Shown here in pieces: positions 44,617 through 53,844 of a stretch of 64,000 nucleotides of DNA (position 1 is its first letter; every line of letters begins with the position of its first letter). The stretch lies in the NCBI GenBank assembly GCA_019187195.1, contig JABAQT010000043.1, positions 1-64,000 on the forward strand. Reading direction: 5' to 3'. The translations under genes were made by a program, and so were the position numbers. Source of the DNA: Bryobacteraceae bacterium (GTDB taxonomy: Bacteria; Acidobacteriota; Terriglobia; Bryobacterales; Bryobacteraceae). A model generated the notes under the pieces. The model searched no databases. It was not told the origin of the DNA and was given only the letters and a program-made list of their open reading frames with translations.

Positions 44617-45261
44617 TCACGCGGTGTCCCCGGGTTTGCGCCACAGTTGCGAAACCATGAGCCCCCACCGGGCCTGTTGCTGTTCCTCGATCACGAGTCC
44701 GGCGGCGGAGAGCAGCGTCGAGTAAGGGGGCAGTTTGTCCGCTGTAAGTCCGGTGGCGAGGCGGAAGAAGGCGTACATCACGAACAGCCAAAGCCGGGCG
44801 TGGAGGCGAGCGAGGCGGCCGGAGGGCTCCTGGAACTCACTCACAATCCACTCGCCTCCCGGGCGGAGCGCGGCGCTGAGGCGGGCGATCATCCGCGCGG
44901 CGTCGTCAGTGGAGAAGCAATCGAGAAAAAAATGGGTGACGATCAGGTCATAGCCATCGCCGGGCAGCGGCGCGAGCAGGGCGTTCCGGCGGTGGAAGCG
45001 AACGCGTCCGGCTGCGGGAGGCGGAACGCGTCCGCGGGCGAGGGCGAGCATGGAGCCGCTTGCGTCGACCACATCCACCCACGCGGCGTCATTGAGAGCA
45101 AGAAGACGCGCCAGAAACCGGCCGTCTCCCTCGCCGAGGATCAGCACCCGGCGCGAGAGGGCGGCGCGGGAGAGGAAGGCGAAGCGGCGGCGCTCGAGAG
45201 CTTTACCGAAAGCCACGTATTCGATCCAGCGGTAGAATGCAGCGATCCGGTCGGCATTCAT
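44617..45261 (-). CDS. class I SAM-dependent methyltransferase
   Basis: A 214-residue Rossmann methyltransferase. Motif I is VLILGEGDGRFLARLL (Gly-rich SAM loop), an Asp-Ala pair (VDVVDASGSML) ends strand 2, and YDLIVTHFFLDCF is motif IV. GGEWIVSEF follows. The substrate is not clear; quinone or lipid methylation would fit a UbiA-like neighbour. Its ATG overlaps the stop of the UbiA-like gene upstream (ATGA, 45258-45261), so the two are translationally coupled and probably act on the same molecule (inference). Confidence 0.88.
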   Translation of the reverse strand: MNADRIAAFYRWIEYVAFGKALERRRFAFLSRAALSRRVLILGEGDGRFLARLLALNDAAWVDVVDASGSMLALARGRVPPPAAGRVRFHRRNALLAPLPGDGYDLIVTHFFLDCFSTDDAARMIARLSAALRPGGEWIVSEFQEPSGRLARLHARLWLFVMYAFFRLATGLTADKLPPYSTLLSAAGLVIEEQQQARWGLMVSQLWRKPGDTA

Positions 45262-46082
45262 AGCAGAAACAGGAGCGGGCTGAGCAACACGCCGTCAACA
45301 AGCGCCCGGCGCGCCTCGAGGCTCATCCTGCCGCCACGGGCAAACAGAAGGGCGGTAGCCACGGCGCTCAGAGCCACTGCGCGGTAGAAGGGAGCTTCGC
45401 CGGGCAGCAGGCAGGCCAGGGCAAGCAGCGGCGCCCAGACGGGAAGAAAACGGCTGGAGGCCACCGTGAACGGATGCGGCCGCGGCGGCTCCCCGCCGCG
45501 CAGTTCCCGCCACTCCCAGGTTTCGATAGCCACCAGGTTGGCGAAGCAGAGCAGCAAGAAAACGGCTGCCGGACGCAGGAGTTGTTCAAACGGATGAGCG
45601 GCGATGGTCCACGGCACGAGAAACGTGCCCAGGGTGAAGAGCAGGGCGGCGGCGAGTTCCTTGGGCAGCAGCAGACTGCGGCGCGTATGCACCAGGACGA
45701 AGTACACGCTGATTCCGGCCAGCGCGATGAGTCCGTTATGAAAGACCGCCGGGCGCAGCCAGAAGATGATGAGCAGGAGGTTCAGCAGCGAAACCGCCGC
45801 CAGCAGCCATTGGGCCTGTTTGTGGTAGCGCCGGTAGAAGCGATGGCGGGCCGGTTCGAGGGCGCGGGCCGGACGGCGCACGTCGAGAAGACGGTCCGCC
45901 AGGTAGACCCACCACACGCTGAGAAACAGCACCACGCGGCCGGATTCCCGCATGGAAAGCAGGTAGCAATGGGCCAGAAAACTCTGCCACACCACCGCAA
46001 CCACCGGAGCGTCCAGGCTGAGGAGATTGGGATATAGCCAAACCGGAAATCCGGTTCGATCGCGTTGCTGGGCCATCGCCAT
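45258..46082 (-). CDS. UbiA-like polytopic membrane protein
   Basis: A 274-residue protein of eight or so hydrophobic helices, resembling the UbiA prenyltransferase superfamily. The first Asp-rich loop reads WVYLADRLLDVRRPARALEPARHRFY, where UbiA has NDxxDxxxD; the second Asp-rich motif is not evident. If active it would attach a prenyl group to an aromatic or other ring at the membrane, and the coupled methyltransferase could methylate the product. A non-catalytic or divergent member is also possible. It is divergent from the FHA gene. Confidence 0.65.
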   Translation of the reverse strand: MAMAQQRDRTGFPVWLYPNLLSLDAPVVAVVWQSFLAHCYLLSMRESGRVVLFLSVWWVYLADRLLDVRRPARALEPARHRFYRRYHKQAQWLLAAVSLLNLLLIIFWLRPAVFHNGLIALAGISVYFVLVHTRRSLLLPKELAAALLFTLGTFLVPWTIAAHPFEQLLRPAAVFLLLCFANLVAIETWEWRELRGGEPPRPHPFTVASSRFLPVWAPLLALACLLPGEAPFYRAVALSAVATALLFARGGRMSLEARRALVDGVLLSPLLFLL

Positions 46083-46178
46083 CCGCCCTTGATGTTAGCG
46101 AGGCTTGGGTTGATGTGTCGAGTTGACCGGCGGCATTGATGAGCGGACCCTGTTTCGGTACTCTGAACGTATCCTGGG

Positions 46179-47849
46179 ATGCACGAACTACTGATCACGC
46201 ACGGCGACGGCTCCACCCGCGTTGTCCAACTCGAGGAGCGGCCGGTGACGGTGGGCCGCTGTCCTTCGTGCGAGTTGTCCTATCCCCAGGACCCGGAGTT
46301 GTCGCGCAGGCACATGCAGTTTGCTCGAGACGGATCGCATTGGACCGTAAACGACCTGGGCAGCACGAACGGGACGCGAGTGAACGGGATACCGCTCCAC
46401 AAGGCGCACACGCTGCGCCCCGGCGACTGTGTCGCGGCAAGCCAGTTGACTTTGCAGTTTCGGCAGCGGCGGATGGCTGCGCAAACGGTGATGTTCGAGG
46501 CGAGCCGGGTGGATGTGAAGGCTCCGGGAACCGTCGCGATCCAACTGAAGGACGTGCTCGAGTCGAGCGGACAGCCGGCCACGTCTCCGGAGATCGCCAG
46601 GCAGTGGGTGAGTCCGTTGCAAGCGCTGATCCGCGTGGGGCGGGAGTTGGCGGTGCGGCGCCCCCTCGATCAGATGTTCCCGGTGATTCTCGACCTGGCG
46701 CTCGAGGCGGTGAGCGCCGAGCGCGGCGTGCTGCTGGTGTTCGAAGGGGACCGCCTGGTGGACAAAGCGTCTCGGGGCGGCCAATTCCGCATCAGCACGG
46801 CGGTGCGGGACCAGGTGATTAACGAAAGACAATCGCTGCTGATTCAAAGCGTGGCCGAAACCCCCGGACTCAAGGAACGCAAGAGTATTGTGATTCAGGG
46901 CGTGCGGTCATTGATGGCGGCTCCGTTGCAGACTGACGAACGCGTTATCGGCCTGCTGTATGTCGACGCGCTGAACTACCTGAGACGCTTCAAGAACGAT
47001 GATCTGAGCCTTCTCACGGTGATGGCGAACGTGGCGGCCATCCGTATCGAGCGGGAGAGGCTGGCGCTGGTCGAGGAGGCCGAGCGCCATCACATGGCGG
47101 AACTCGGCCAGGCGGCGGAGATCCAGCGGCGGCACTTACCCTCGGCGGCGCCGAAGTGGGATGGTCTCGAACTGGTGGGCCTCCACAATCCCTGCCGCAC
47201 GGTGGGAGGCGACTATCATGACTATCTGAAGCTCTCCGGCGGCGCATACGGTATCGTGGTGGCCGATGTGGCCGGAAAGGGCATGCCCGCCGCTTTGATG
47301 ATGATGAGCCTTCAAGCGCGGGTGCAGGCGTTGTTTGAAACGTGCGGCACGATCGCGGATTTCATGCGCATGCTCAACCGGAGCATGAATCCTACCTGCG
47401 CTCCGAACCGGTTCGTGACAGTGTTCGCTTCCGTTTTTGACCCGTCAACAGGCTCCTTTCGTTACGTGAATGCGGGACATACGCCGGGGATCCTGGTGCG
47501 CGCGCATGGAGCCGTGGAACAACTGCAAACCGGAGGAATGTTCGCCGGCCTGCTGCCGGACCTCAGCTATGAAGAAGGGTCGGTGATCCTGGAAGACGGG
47601 GATATGGTGGTGCTCTACAGCGATGGCATATCCGAACAGGAAAACGAAGCGGGCGAGGAGTTCGGAGTGGAGCGCCTCGCCGAGTGTGTGCGCTCGCGGC
47701 GGACGCTCCCCCTTGATCACATTCTTTCCACGCTTCGAGACTCCCTCGAGTCATGGACGGGAACAGGACCCGTAACAGATGACCAGACCCTGGTGATCCT
47801 GCGGCGAAGGACGCCCAGCATCACCAAACTTACTTCACGAAAAGAGTAA
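46179..47849 (+). CDS. FHA-GAF-PP2C (SpoIIE/RsbU-type) phosphatase
   Basis: A 556-residue signalling protein in three parts. An FHA domain (about 15-95; VGRCPSCELSYPQDPELSRRH and STNGTRVNGI) recognises phosphothreonine. A GAF domain (about 150-300) senses a small molecule. A PP2C/SpoIIE phosphatase (about 320-540) carries VGGDYHDYLKLSGG, VADVAGKGMPAAL and NAGHTPGILV with the metal-binding Asp. RsbU-type phosphatases control anti-sigma-factor antagonists. No partner kinase or anti-sigma gene is nearby. It is divergent from the UbiA-like gene with a 96-base gap. Confidence 0.9.
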   Translation: MHELLITHGDGSTRVVQLEERPVTVGRCPSCELSYPQDPELSRRHMQFARDGSHWTVNDLGSTNGTRVNGIPLHKAHTLRPGDCVAASQLTLQFRQRRMAAQTVMFEASRVDVKAPGTVAIQLKDVLESSGQPATSPEIARQWVSPLQALIRVGRELAVRRPLDQMFPVILDLALEAVSAERGVLLVFEGDRLVDKASRGGQFRISTAVRDQVINERQSLLIQSVAETPGLKERKSIVIQGVRSLMAAPLQTDERVIGLLYVDALNYLRRFKNDDLSLLTVMANVAAIRIERERLALVEEAERHHMAELGQAAEIQRRHLPSAAPKWDGLELVGLHNPCRTVGGDYHDYLKLSGGAYGIVVADVAGKGMPAALMMMSLQARVQALFETCGTIADFMRMLNRSMNPTCAPNRFVTVFASVFDPSTGSFRYVNAGHTPGILVRAHGAVEQLQTGGMFAGLLPDLSYEEGSVILEDGDMVVLYSDGISEQENEAGEEFGVERLAECVRSRRTLPLDHILSTLRDSLESWTGTGPVTDDQTLVILRRRTPSITKLTSRKE

Positions 47850-47862
47850 GTAGGGACGCTGG

Positions 47863-48381
47863 TCAGGACCGGCCCTTGCCGCTTTCCACCATCGTTTCCT
47901 TCGCCGGCAAAGCTTTCCGCTCGTCCGTCTGGATCTGGATCTGACGGGGTTTGCTCGATTCGAGGATCGGCATCCGGATATCGAGGATGCCATTGTGCAG
48001 CTTACACTGCACGTGATCGACATCAAGACCAGTGGGAAGGGTCACCGCCGTGTAGAATTTGCCGTACGCCATCTGAGTGAATGCGTTCTTTTCGAAACCT
48101 TCCGGAGCTTTGCGCTCGCCTTCGATCACGAGCTGGTTGTTCTGTACGCTCACCTTCACGTCTTTTTCGGTCACGCTGGGCAGAATCGCTCGCAGATGGA
48201 GGTAATTGTCGGTCCACGCCGATTCGAGGACAGGACTGAAGGTCCAGGTTCGCTCGGCGGCCGGCGCAATGGCCCCTGGCTGGGTCTGATAGCCGTAGAA
48301 GTTCTCGAACATCTGATCCACGGAACGCCGGAAATGATCCAACGTCTGCCGGACATCATTAGCAAACAGTGTATTCAACAT
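47863..48381 (-). CDS. Hsp20/alpha-crystallin small heat-shock protein
   Basis: A 172-residue molecular chaperone that holds unfolding proteins in oligomers. The alpha-crystallin domain is at about 50-145 (DNYLHLRAILPSVTEKDVKV, LVIEGERK, FTQMAYGKFYTAVTLP and GILDIRMPI with the I-x-I-like ending). N- and C-terminal tails fit the family. A GAGGAG precedes the ATG very closely. No CIRCE or clear sigma-32 element was found upstream. Convergent with the FHA-PP2C gene, 13 bases apart. Confidence 0.92.
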   Translation of the reverse strand: MLNTLFANDVRQTLDHFRRSVDQMFENFYGYQTQPGAIAPAAERTWTFSPVLESAWTDNYLHLRAILPSVTEKDVKVSVQNNQLVIEGERKAPEGFEKNAFTQMAYGKFYTAVTLPTGLDVDHVQCKLHNGILDIRMPILESSKPRQIQIQTDERKALPAKETMVESGKGRS

Positions 48382-48642
48382 AGACTCCTCAATTCCGAAG
48401 GTTGCGGGAGAGGAGAGAAGGGAAGTCCCGGCGATCGGCCGGCTCGCGGGAAGAATTCTCAGAGTTTTCCAGAGCCGGCGTGCCGCAAATGGTTGCCGGG
48501 AGTGTCCTGCTCCCGAACCCTCTCAGAGAATATTTCCAGTTACGAGTATGCGCCGGAAGAGTAAGAAAGTCAAGTAAATGAACAAATCTGATTGCATAAA
48601 ACCACTTATTTCGCCTATTCTTTTAGTTAGAGGACCACTTTT
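48382..48642. other. divergent promoter region between hsp20 and a small gene
   Basis: About 260 bases without a gene. It holds a hairpin CGGGAG-TGTCCTG-CTCCCG (48497-48515) and becomes AT-rich toward 48643, where TTGCAT (48592-48597) and TATTCT (48616-48621) at an 18-base spacing form a weak promoter for the gene starting at 48643. No sigma-32 or CIRCE element was found for hsp20. Confidence 0.45.
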
Positions 48643-48906
48643 ATGGTTTGTCATCCTCCTCACCCGGATTCGATCGCCGGGCTTCGCCATCTTCGCGAGG
48701 AGGTCGCCCGGCGTGGGGACGAGTGCCTCTCTCTCCTGTTGGCGGGTCTCGATGTCTACACCTCATTGGGGCGGGAATGGGAACTGCTCGAGATTATGCG
48801 CAAGTTCGCTCATGACGCGGAAGACATGGTGCGCAACACGCCGAGCGCGGACGAGTTGAAGAGGCTCTACGAAGGCAACGGCGATACCAGTTCTTCGGCC
48901 GGCTAG
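48643..48906 (+). CDS. small cytosolic hypothetical protein
   Basis: An 87-residue protein, mostly helical and rich in Arg, Glu and Leu (AGLRHLREEVARRGDECLSL, WELLEIMRKFAHDAEDMVR). It has no signal peptide or membrane segment. ATG 48643 is preceded by AGAGGA, a plausible ribosome site, and by a weak promoter in the AT-rich stretch upstream. A longer frame overlapping its 5' part reads less like a protein. The CDF transporter gene starts 30 bases after its stop, on the same strand, so they may form an operon. Confidence 0.6.
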   Translation: MVCHPPHPDSIAGLRHLREEVARRGDECLSLLLAGLDVYTSLGREWELLEIMRKFAHDAEDMVRNTPSADELKRLYEGNGDTSSSAG

Positions 48907-48936
48907 AGGCCGGCGGGCCGCCTACGGGAGGAATTC

Positions 48937-49827
48937 ATGGACAGTGCCGCGCCTGAATCCGGAGGGCGGCAGCACCGCGGCCGGCTAGGGCTGGTGTTCG
49001 CGCTCACGACGTTATTGATGGGTCTCGAGGCCGCGGGCGGGTTATGGACAAACAGCCTAGCGCTGCTTGCCGACGCGGGGCACATGCTGACGGACGCGGG
49101 TTCGCTCGGTCTCTCACTGCTGGCCATCCACTTTGCGGGGCGCAATCCCACGCCGGGTAAGTCATACGGCTATTACCGCGCGGAAATCCTCGCCGCTCTT
49201 GTCAACGCGGCGATGTTACTCGTGATTTCCATCGGGATACTCTATGAAGCCTGGAAGCGTTTCCAAAGCCCGCCCGAAGTGATGGGGATGCCGGTGTTGA
49301 TTATCGCCGCGGCTGGATTAGTGGTGAACCTTACGGGGACATTTCTTCTGCGGCAGGGCTCCGGAGAGAGCCTGAATGTTCAGGGGGCATACCTGGAAGT
49401 GCTCAGCGACACCCTCGGCTCGGCGGGGGTGATTGTGGCGGGTTTTCTTATCTGGCTCAAGGGCTGGTATGTGGCCGATCCGCTGGTGAGCGCGGCGATC
49501 AGCCTGTTGATCCTGCCGCGAACCTGGACTCTGCTGGGGGAGGCCATGCACATCCTCATGGAGGGCGCGCCGGCTCATGTCGACCAGGCGGCGCTGACGG
49601 CGGCGGCGAATGAAGTTTCCGGGGTTCTGGACCTGCACGACCTGCACGTATGGACCATCACATCGGGATTCACGGCATTGAGCGCGCACGTTACAGTGAC
49701 GCCGGAGGCGGACTTCAGCCGTGTGTTGAACCAGTTACAGGCCCTGCTGCGGGACCGCTTCAACATCACGCACTCCACGCTGCAACTCGAGGCCGGCAAA
49801 CCCGGCGATTGCCGGCCTCCGATTTGA
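48937..49827 (+). CDS. CDF-family metal efflux protein (CzcD/ZitB-like)
   Basis: A 296-residue cation diffusion facilitator exporting Zn2+, Cd2+ or similar ions in exchange for protons. Six transmembrane helices are followed by a cytosolic ferredoxin-like C-terminal domain (VLDLHDLHVWTITSG). The TM2 site has Asp46 and HxxxD in DAGHMLTDAG (His49, Asp53). In TM5 the partner motif is ExxxD (AYLEVLSD, Glu154, Asp158) where many zinc transporters have HxxxD, a variant known in other CDF proteins that may shift selectivity. Length is normal. It lies 30 bases after the small hypothetical gene. Confidence 0.92.
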   Translation: MDSAAPESGGRQHRGRLGLVFALTTLLMGLEAAGGLWTNSLALLADAGHMLTDAGSLGLSLLAIHFAGRNPTPGKSYGYYRAEILAALVNAAMLLVISIGILYEAWKRFQSPPEVMGMPVLIIAAAGLVVNLTGTFLLRQGSGESLNVQGAYLEVLSDTLGSAGVIVAGFLIWLKGWYVADPLVSAAISLLILPRTWTLLGEAMHILMEGAPAHVDQAALTAAANEVSGVLDLHDLHVWTITSGFTALSAHVTVTPEADFSRVLNQLQALLRDRFNITHSTLQLEAGKPGDCRPPI

Positions 49828-49830
49828 GAG

Positions 49831-52554
49831 CTACTTCGCGGCGGCCTCGAGCGCTTCCAGTTCGCGTCCCGCCTCCACCCACTTTCCCTGCGCAGTCAAC
49901 TCGCGGTAGCGCTGGAGATGGCGGCGTACTTCCTCGAGGCGCTTTCCGGCATCGGGAGATGCCGGCGGCAGAGCGGGTGGCTGCGCCATTCCCGGTTTGG
50001 CCTCGGCCGCGGGGGCAGGCGTGCTGAGGCCGGAGAGTTGCGCAATCGCCTGCTCGTAGGTATCGGCGTAGACCAGGGAGTTGCCAGTGGCGATGGCCAC
50101 TTTCTTCAACTGCGGCATGCGGGCCTGGCTTGCCTGAATGTAAATCGGCTCGATGTAGACGAAGGCGTTATCAATGGGCAGCACGAGCATCTGGCCACGG
50201 AGCACCTGCGAACCCTGCTGATTCCACAGACTCAGGTCCTTCGAAATGTTCTGATCCTGGTTGATGCGCGCTTCAATCTGTAGGGGGCCGAAGATGAGCT
50301 CCTGCTTGGAAAGCTGCAGGAACAGCAGCTCGCCGAGTCTGTCGCCGTCACAGCGCGCGGCCATGAATCCGATGAGGTTGTCCTTGTTGCGCGGCGTGAA
50401 GGGCAGCAGCAGCAGAAACTCGGGGGTGGATTCACCAGGCAGCGTGGCGACGACATAGGTGGGGGCCACCGGCGCCGGACGCCCCTCCTGGGAATTGATG
50501 AAACGGGCGATGTCCCAGGCGTCCTCCTTGTTATAGAACGCCTCGGAGTCGCGCATATGGAAGGTGCGGTAGATTTCGGCCTGCACGCGGAACAGCGTTT
50601 CCGGGTAGCGGGCATGTTCCCGCAGGTCGGCGGGCATTTCGCCCGCCTGGCGCAGGAGCTTCGGGAACAGGCGGGCGTAGGCCTGAATGATAGGGTCCGA
50701 GGGATCGAAGATGTAGAGATCAACGTTGCCGTCGTAAGCGTCGATGGTGGCTTTGACGGAGTTGCGGATGTAGTTGAAGGACCCGAAGGAAGTGCTCACG
50801 GTTCGGGCGTAAGGATGGGCCCGGGAAGTTGTGTAGCCGTCGATCATCCATACAAGCCGTCCGGCCCTGGTGATCACCAGGTAGGGATCGCTGTCCCATT
50901 GCAGAAAGCCGGCCAGTTCGGAGACCCGCTCGCGAATGTTGCGGCGGATCATCATGCGGCTTTCCGGGGTGAGAAACCCGGTGAGCAGAATGTTCCCGTC
51001 GGCATAAGAGACGGCGGCAGCAAGGCGCATCGCCAGGCTCGAGATGGGGAAACCGCCCGTGCCCTCGTAGCGGCTGTGGACGTTTTCGGCGCCCGAGGGG
51101 TAGTTGAACTCCCGCTGTCCGGTGCGCACGAAGACAGGCTCATGCGTCACTTCTCCGTAGTACAGCTCCGGCCGGGTGAGCTTGAGGCTGTTCGTCTTCA
51201 CTTCGAGGGGGGCGTTTTCAATGAACAACTGCGGCAAGCCGTCGGCGGTGATCCTGTTGGCCTCCGCCAGCACGACGCCATAGCCATGGGTGTAGATAAA
51301 ATGCGGATTCATCCACCGCGACCGGGCGTCGCCACTCAACTGGTTGACATCCAGTTCCCGCGGCGTAAGCATCACCTGGCGCAGTTGGCCATCGATGGTG
51401 TACCGGTCGACATCGGTGTCATGGAAGACATAGTAGGGGCGAAGCGCCTGAATCTGGGTGACGGTGTCATGAAACGCCCGCCAGTCCCAGAGGCGGACGT
51501 TATCGAGCAGGGGGCGATGCTTAGCCGGATCGATGTGCGCGTCGAGGCTGGCGTTGAACTCCACTTCCTTTGCGCGGCGGTCGAGGCCGTAGGCCGCGCG
51601 CGTGGCCGCGATATGGCGCTGGATATAAGGCTTTTGCAGCGAGATTTCGTTCGGACGCACATAGATGGATTGCACCGCCATGGGGACAACGGCTTCCAGA
51701 AGCATGGGGACCACAACGGCAATCGCGGCCGTCATCCATTTCCGGCTCCAGGCCATCACGGCGCCGGCCAGGCAACCCGCGATCGTGAGCCAGCGCAAGG
51801 CCAGCCGGAAGCGCTCGTCGACATAATCGATGCCCACCATGAAACTGTGATCTTGCGTAAGCATGCCGTAGCGGTCCAGATACCGGCTGGCGGCGAGAGC
51901 GATAAGGAAGATCAGAACGACGGAGCGCAGGAAGCCGGAGCGAAGGATGGGGAGCAGATCGAGTTCGCCCCACTCGATGCCGCCGCCGGAAACCAGCCTG
52001 GGGCCAGCCCGCCGGGAGGCCCAATACAGGTGAGATCCCAGATGAACCGCCGCGGCGAGGACGGTGAACACCAACACGACCCGGAGCGCCATCGCAAGGA
52101 AGGGAAGCTCGAAGAGGTAGAACGAGAGCGGGTGTTGAAAGACGGGATCTTTCCAGGATGTGGCCTCGGGCGGCAGACGGCGTCCACCGAGGAAGAGTAC
52201 GGCCGTCCAGTTGTCCACGGCGATCGAGGCCGCCGCATAAGCCAGCAGGAGGATGCCGAGCGTGGTCAGCCTGTTGTAAAGCGGATGGCGGCCGAGGCTT
52301 GTTCCCGCGGCTTTCACCCCGCGCGCGTGGGCCATCCAGAGAATGACGAACCCGGCGGCGGCAACCGCCATCACGGGCACGAATCCGTAGAGGAGCGTGC
52401 TGATAAGCGTGTCCACCTGATGCAGTTCTTTCCACCATTCGTACTCCATCACCCAGTCCGCCAGGCGGCGAATGATGCTGAGCCCGAACAGCGCCACGAT
52501 CAGGATGAGGAACATCCACGGAGTCCGGTCGTGCCGCTCTCCGTTCATTTTCAA
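49831..52554 (-). CDS. UPF0182 family membrane protein
   Basis: A 907-residue protein of the UPF0182 family. About seven transmembrane helices lie in the first 330 residues, followed by a large exposed domain (MNPHFIYTHGYGVV, YYGEVTHEPVFVRT, LVWMIDGYTTS) and a Pro/Ala-rich C-terminus. The family is widespread with no established function. Its start overlaps the pyrC stop by four bases (52551-52554), so it is translated with the pyrimidine genes. Convergent with the CDF gene, four bases apart. Confidence 0.9.
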   Translation of the reverse strand: MKMNGERHDRTPWMFLILIVALFGLSIIRRLADWVMEYEWWKELHQVDTLISTLLYGFVPVMAVAAAGFVILWMAHARGVKAAGTSLGRHPLYNRLTTLGILLLAYAAASIAVDNWTAVLFLGGRRLPPEATSWKDPVFQHPLSFYLFELPFLAMALRVVLVFTVLAAAVHLGSHLYWASRRAGPRLVSGGGIEWGELDLLPILRSGFLRSVVLIFLIALAASRYLDRYGMLTQDHSFMVGIDYVDERFRLALRWLTIAGCLAGAVMAWSRKWMTAAIAVVVPMLLEAVVPMAVQSIYVRPNEISLQKPYIQRHIAATRAAYGLDRRAKEVEFNASLDAHIDPAKHRPLLDNVRLWDWRAFHDTVTQIQALRPYYVFHDTDVDRYTIDGQLRQVMLTPRELDVNQLSGDARSRWMNPHFIYTHGYGVVLAEANRITADGLPQLFIENAPLEVKTNSLKLTRPELYYGEVTHEPVFVRTGQREFNYPSGAENVHSRYEGTGGFPISSLAMRLAAAVSYADGNILLTGFLTPESRMMIRRNIRERVSELAGFLQWDSDPYLVITRAGRLVWMIDGYTTSRAHPYARTVSTSFGSFNYIRNSVKATIDAYDGNVDLYIFDPSDPIIQAYARLFPKLLRQAGEMPADLREHARYPETLFRVQAEIYRTFHMRDSEAFYNKEDAWDIARFINSQEGRPAPVAPTYVVATLPGESTPEFLLLLPFTPRNKDNLIGFMAARCDGDRLGELLFLQLSKQELIFGPLQIEARINQDQNISKDLSLWNQQGSQVLRGQMLVLPIDNAFVYIEPIYIQASQARMPQLKKVAIATGNSLVYADTYEQAIAQLSGLSTPAPAAEAKPGMAQPPALPPASPDAGKRLEEVRRHLQRYRELTAQGKWVEAGRELEALEAAAK

Positions 52555-53840
52555 AGCTCCTTGTCTTGCCGCCAGACGAAACGGCCGTTGACGATGGTGG
52601 CGGCAGGTCCGCCGCGGAAGGCGCGCCCATGGAATGGAGAGTTCCGGCTCTTGGAAAAAGAGCGGTTTACGTCGTAGGTCCAGGGACGATCGAGGTCAAA
52701 GATGGTGATGTCGGCGGGGGCTCCCCTGGCAAGAGTGCCCCTTCGCAGACGCAGGATGCCGGCCGGCGCCGTGGTGAACTTCTCGACCAGTTTGCCGAGA
52801 GGCAGCCTGCCGGTATGAACGAATGTCTCGAGAGCGAGCGCGATGGCGGTTTCAAGTCCGAGAATGCCGAAGGGGCAGCGCTCGAACTCCTGCATTTTTT
52901 CGCTCCCCGGGTGTGGCGCGTGATCGGTGGCGATGGCGTCGATGGCTCCCGAGAGCACGCCGTCGATGGCCGCCCCGACGTCGCCGCGGCCGCGCAGCGG
53001 CGGTTTCATCTTGAAGTTGCTGTCGTAGGGCGCCATGTCTTCGTCGGAAAGCGCGAAGTGATGCGGGCACACTTCCGAGGTAACAGGCAGCCCGAGGGCT
53101 TTTGCCTGTCTCACCATGGCAATCGAATGGCGGGAGGAGATATGGGCGACGTGGAAACGCGCTCCCGTCGCTTCCGCCAGCAGGATGTCCCGCGCCACCA
53201 TGATGTCCTCCGAGCAGGCGGGAATGCCTCGCAGCCCGAGTTTGAGCGATATGAGGCCCTCATGCATGTCGCCGCCCGCGCTCAGATTAAGATCCTCGCA
53301 GTGGTCGATCACCGGAAGATCGAAGGAGTGGGCCATTTCCATGCCGCGACGCATCACGCGGGCATTCATTACCGGGCGTCCGTCATCGGAAATGGCGACA
53401 ATGCCGGCGCGTTTCATCGAGCCGATCGAGGCCAGTTCCTCGCCGGCGCTCTTCTTCGTAATGGCTCCGATGGGATAGACGTTCACCACCGCGTTCTGCT
53501 TCGCGCGTTCCACGATGTAGCTGGTGACCGTGACACTGTCATTCACCGGCTGGGTGTTCGGCATGCAGCAGATGGAAGTGAAGCCGCCGGCGGCGGCGGC
53601 GCGGGAGCCGCTTTCGATTGTCTCGGAATGCTCGAATCCGGGTTCGCGCAAATGGACATGCATGTCGATGAAGCCGGGGGCCACCACCATTCCGGCGGCG
53701 TCGAACACCTCGGCTCCGACGGCATCCGGGCGCGGCCCATAACCGGCGATGATTCCGTCCTCGACCAGCAGGTCGGCAATTGCGTCGTAGCCGGCGGCCG
53801 GGTCCACAATGCGTCCGTTTCTGATGAGCAGCTTCGCCAT
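52551..53840 (-). CDS. pyrC: dihydroorotase
   Basis: A 429-residue zinc enzyme cyclising N-carbamoyl-aspartate to dihydroorotate, the third step of pyrimidine synthesis. DMHVHLREPG has the HxH metal ligands (His61, His63). YPIGAITKKSAGE carries the candidate carboxylated Lys, and IATDHAPH the catalytic Asp. It belongs to the class I longer type. It begins four bases after the pyrB stop and overlaps the UPF0182 gene by four bases, placing all four genes in one leftward transcript. Confidence 0.96.
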   Translation of the reverse strand: MAKLLIRNGRIVDPAAGYDAIADLLVEDGIIAGYGPRPDAVGAEVFDAAGMVVAPGFIDMHVHLREPGFEHSETIESGSRAAAAGGFTSICCMPNTQPVNDSVTVTSYIVERAKQNAVVNVYPIGAITKKSAGEELASIGSMKRAGIVAISDDGRPVMNARVMRRGMEMAHSFDLPVIDHCEDLNLSAGGDMHEGLISLKLGLRGIPACSEDIMVARDILLAEATGARFHVAHISSRHSIAMVRQAKALGLPVTSEVCPHHFALSDEDMAPYDSNFKMKPPLRGRGDVGAAIDGVLSGAIDAIATDHAPHPGSEKMQEFERCPFGILGLETAIALALETFVHTGRLPLGKLVEKFTTAPAGILRLRRGTLARGAPADITIFDLDRPWTYDVNRSFSKSRNSPFHGRAFRGGPAATIVNGRFVWRQDKEL

Positions 53841-53844
53841 GAGC

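Noticed and set aside
48578..48859. Frame starting at ATG 48578 overlapping the small gene at 48643
   Set aside because: Its sequence is Ser/Arg/Trp-rich without regular secondary structure, and the frame at 48643 has a better ribosome site and amphipathic helices.
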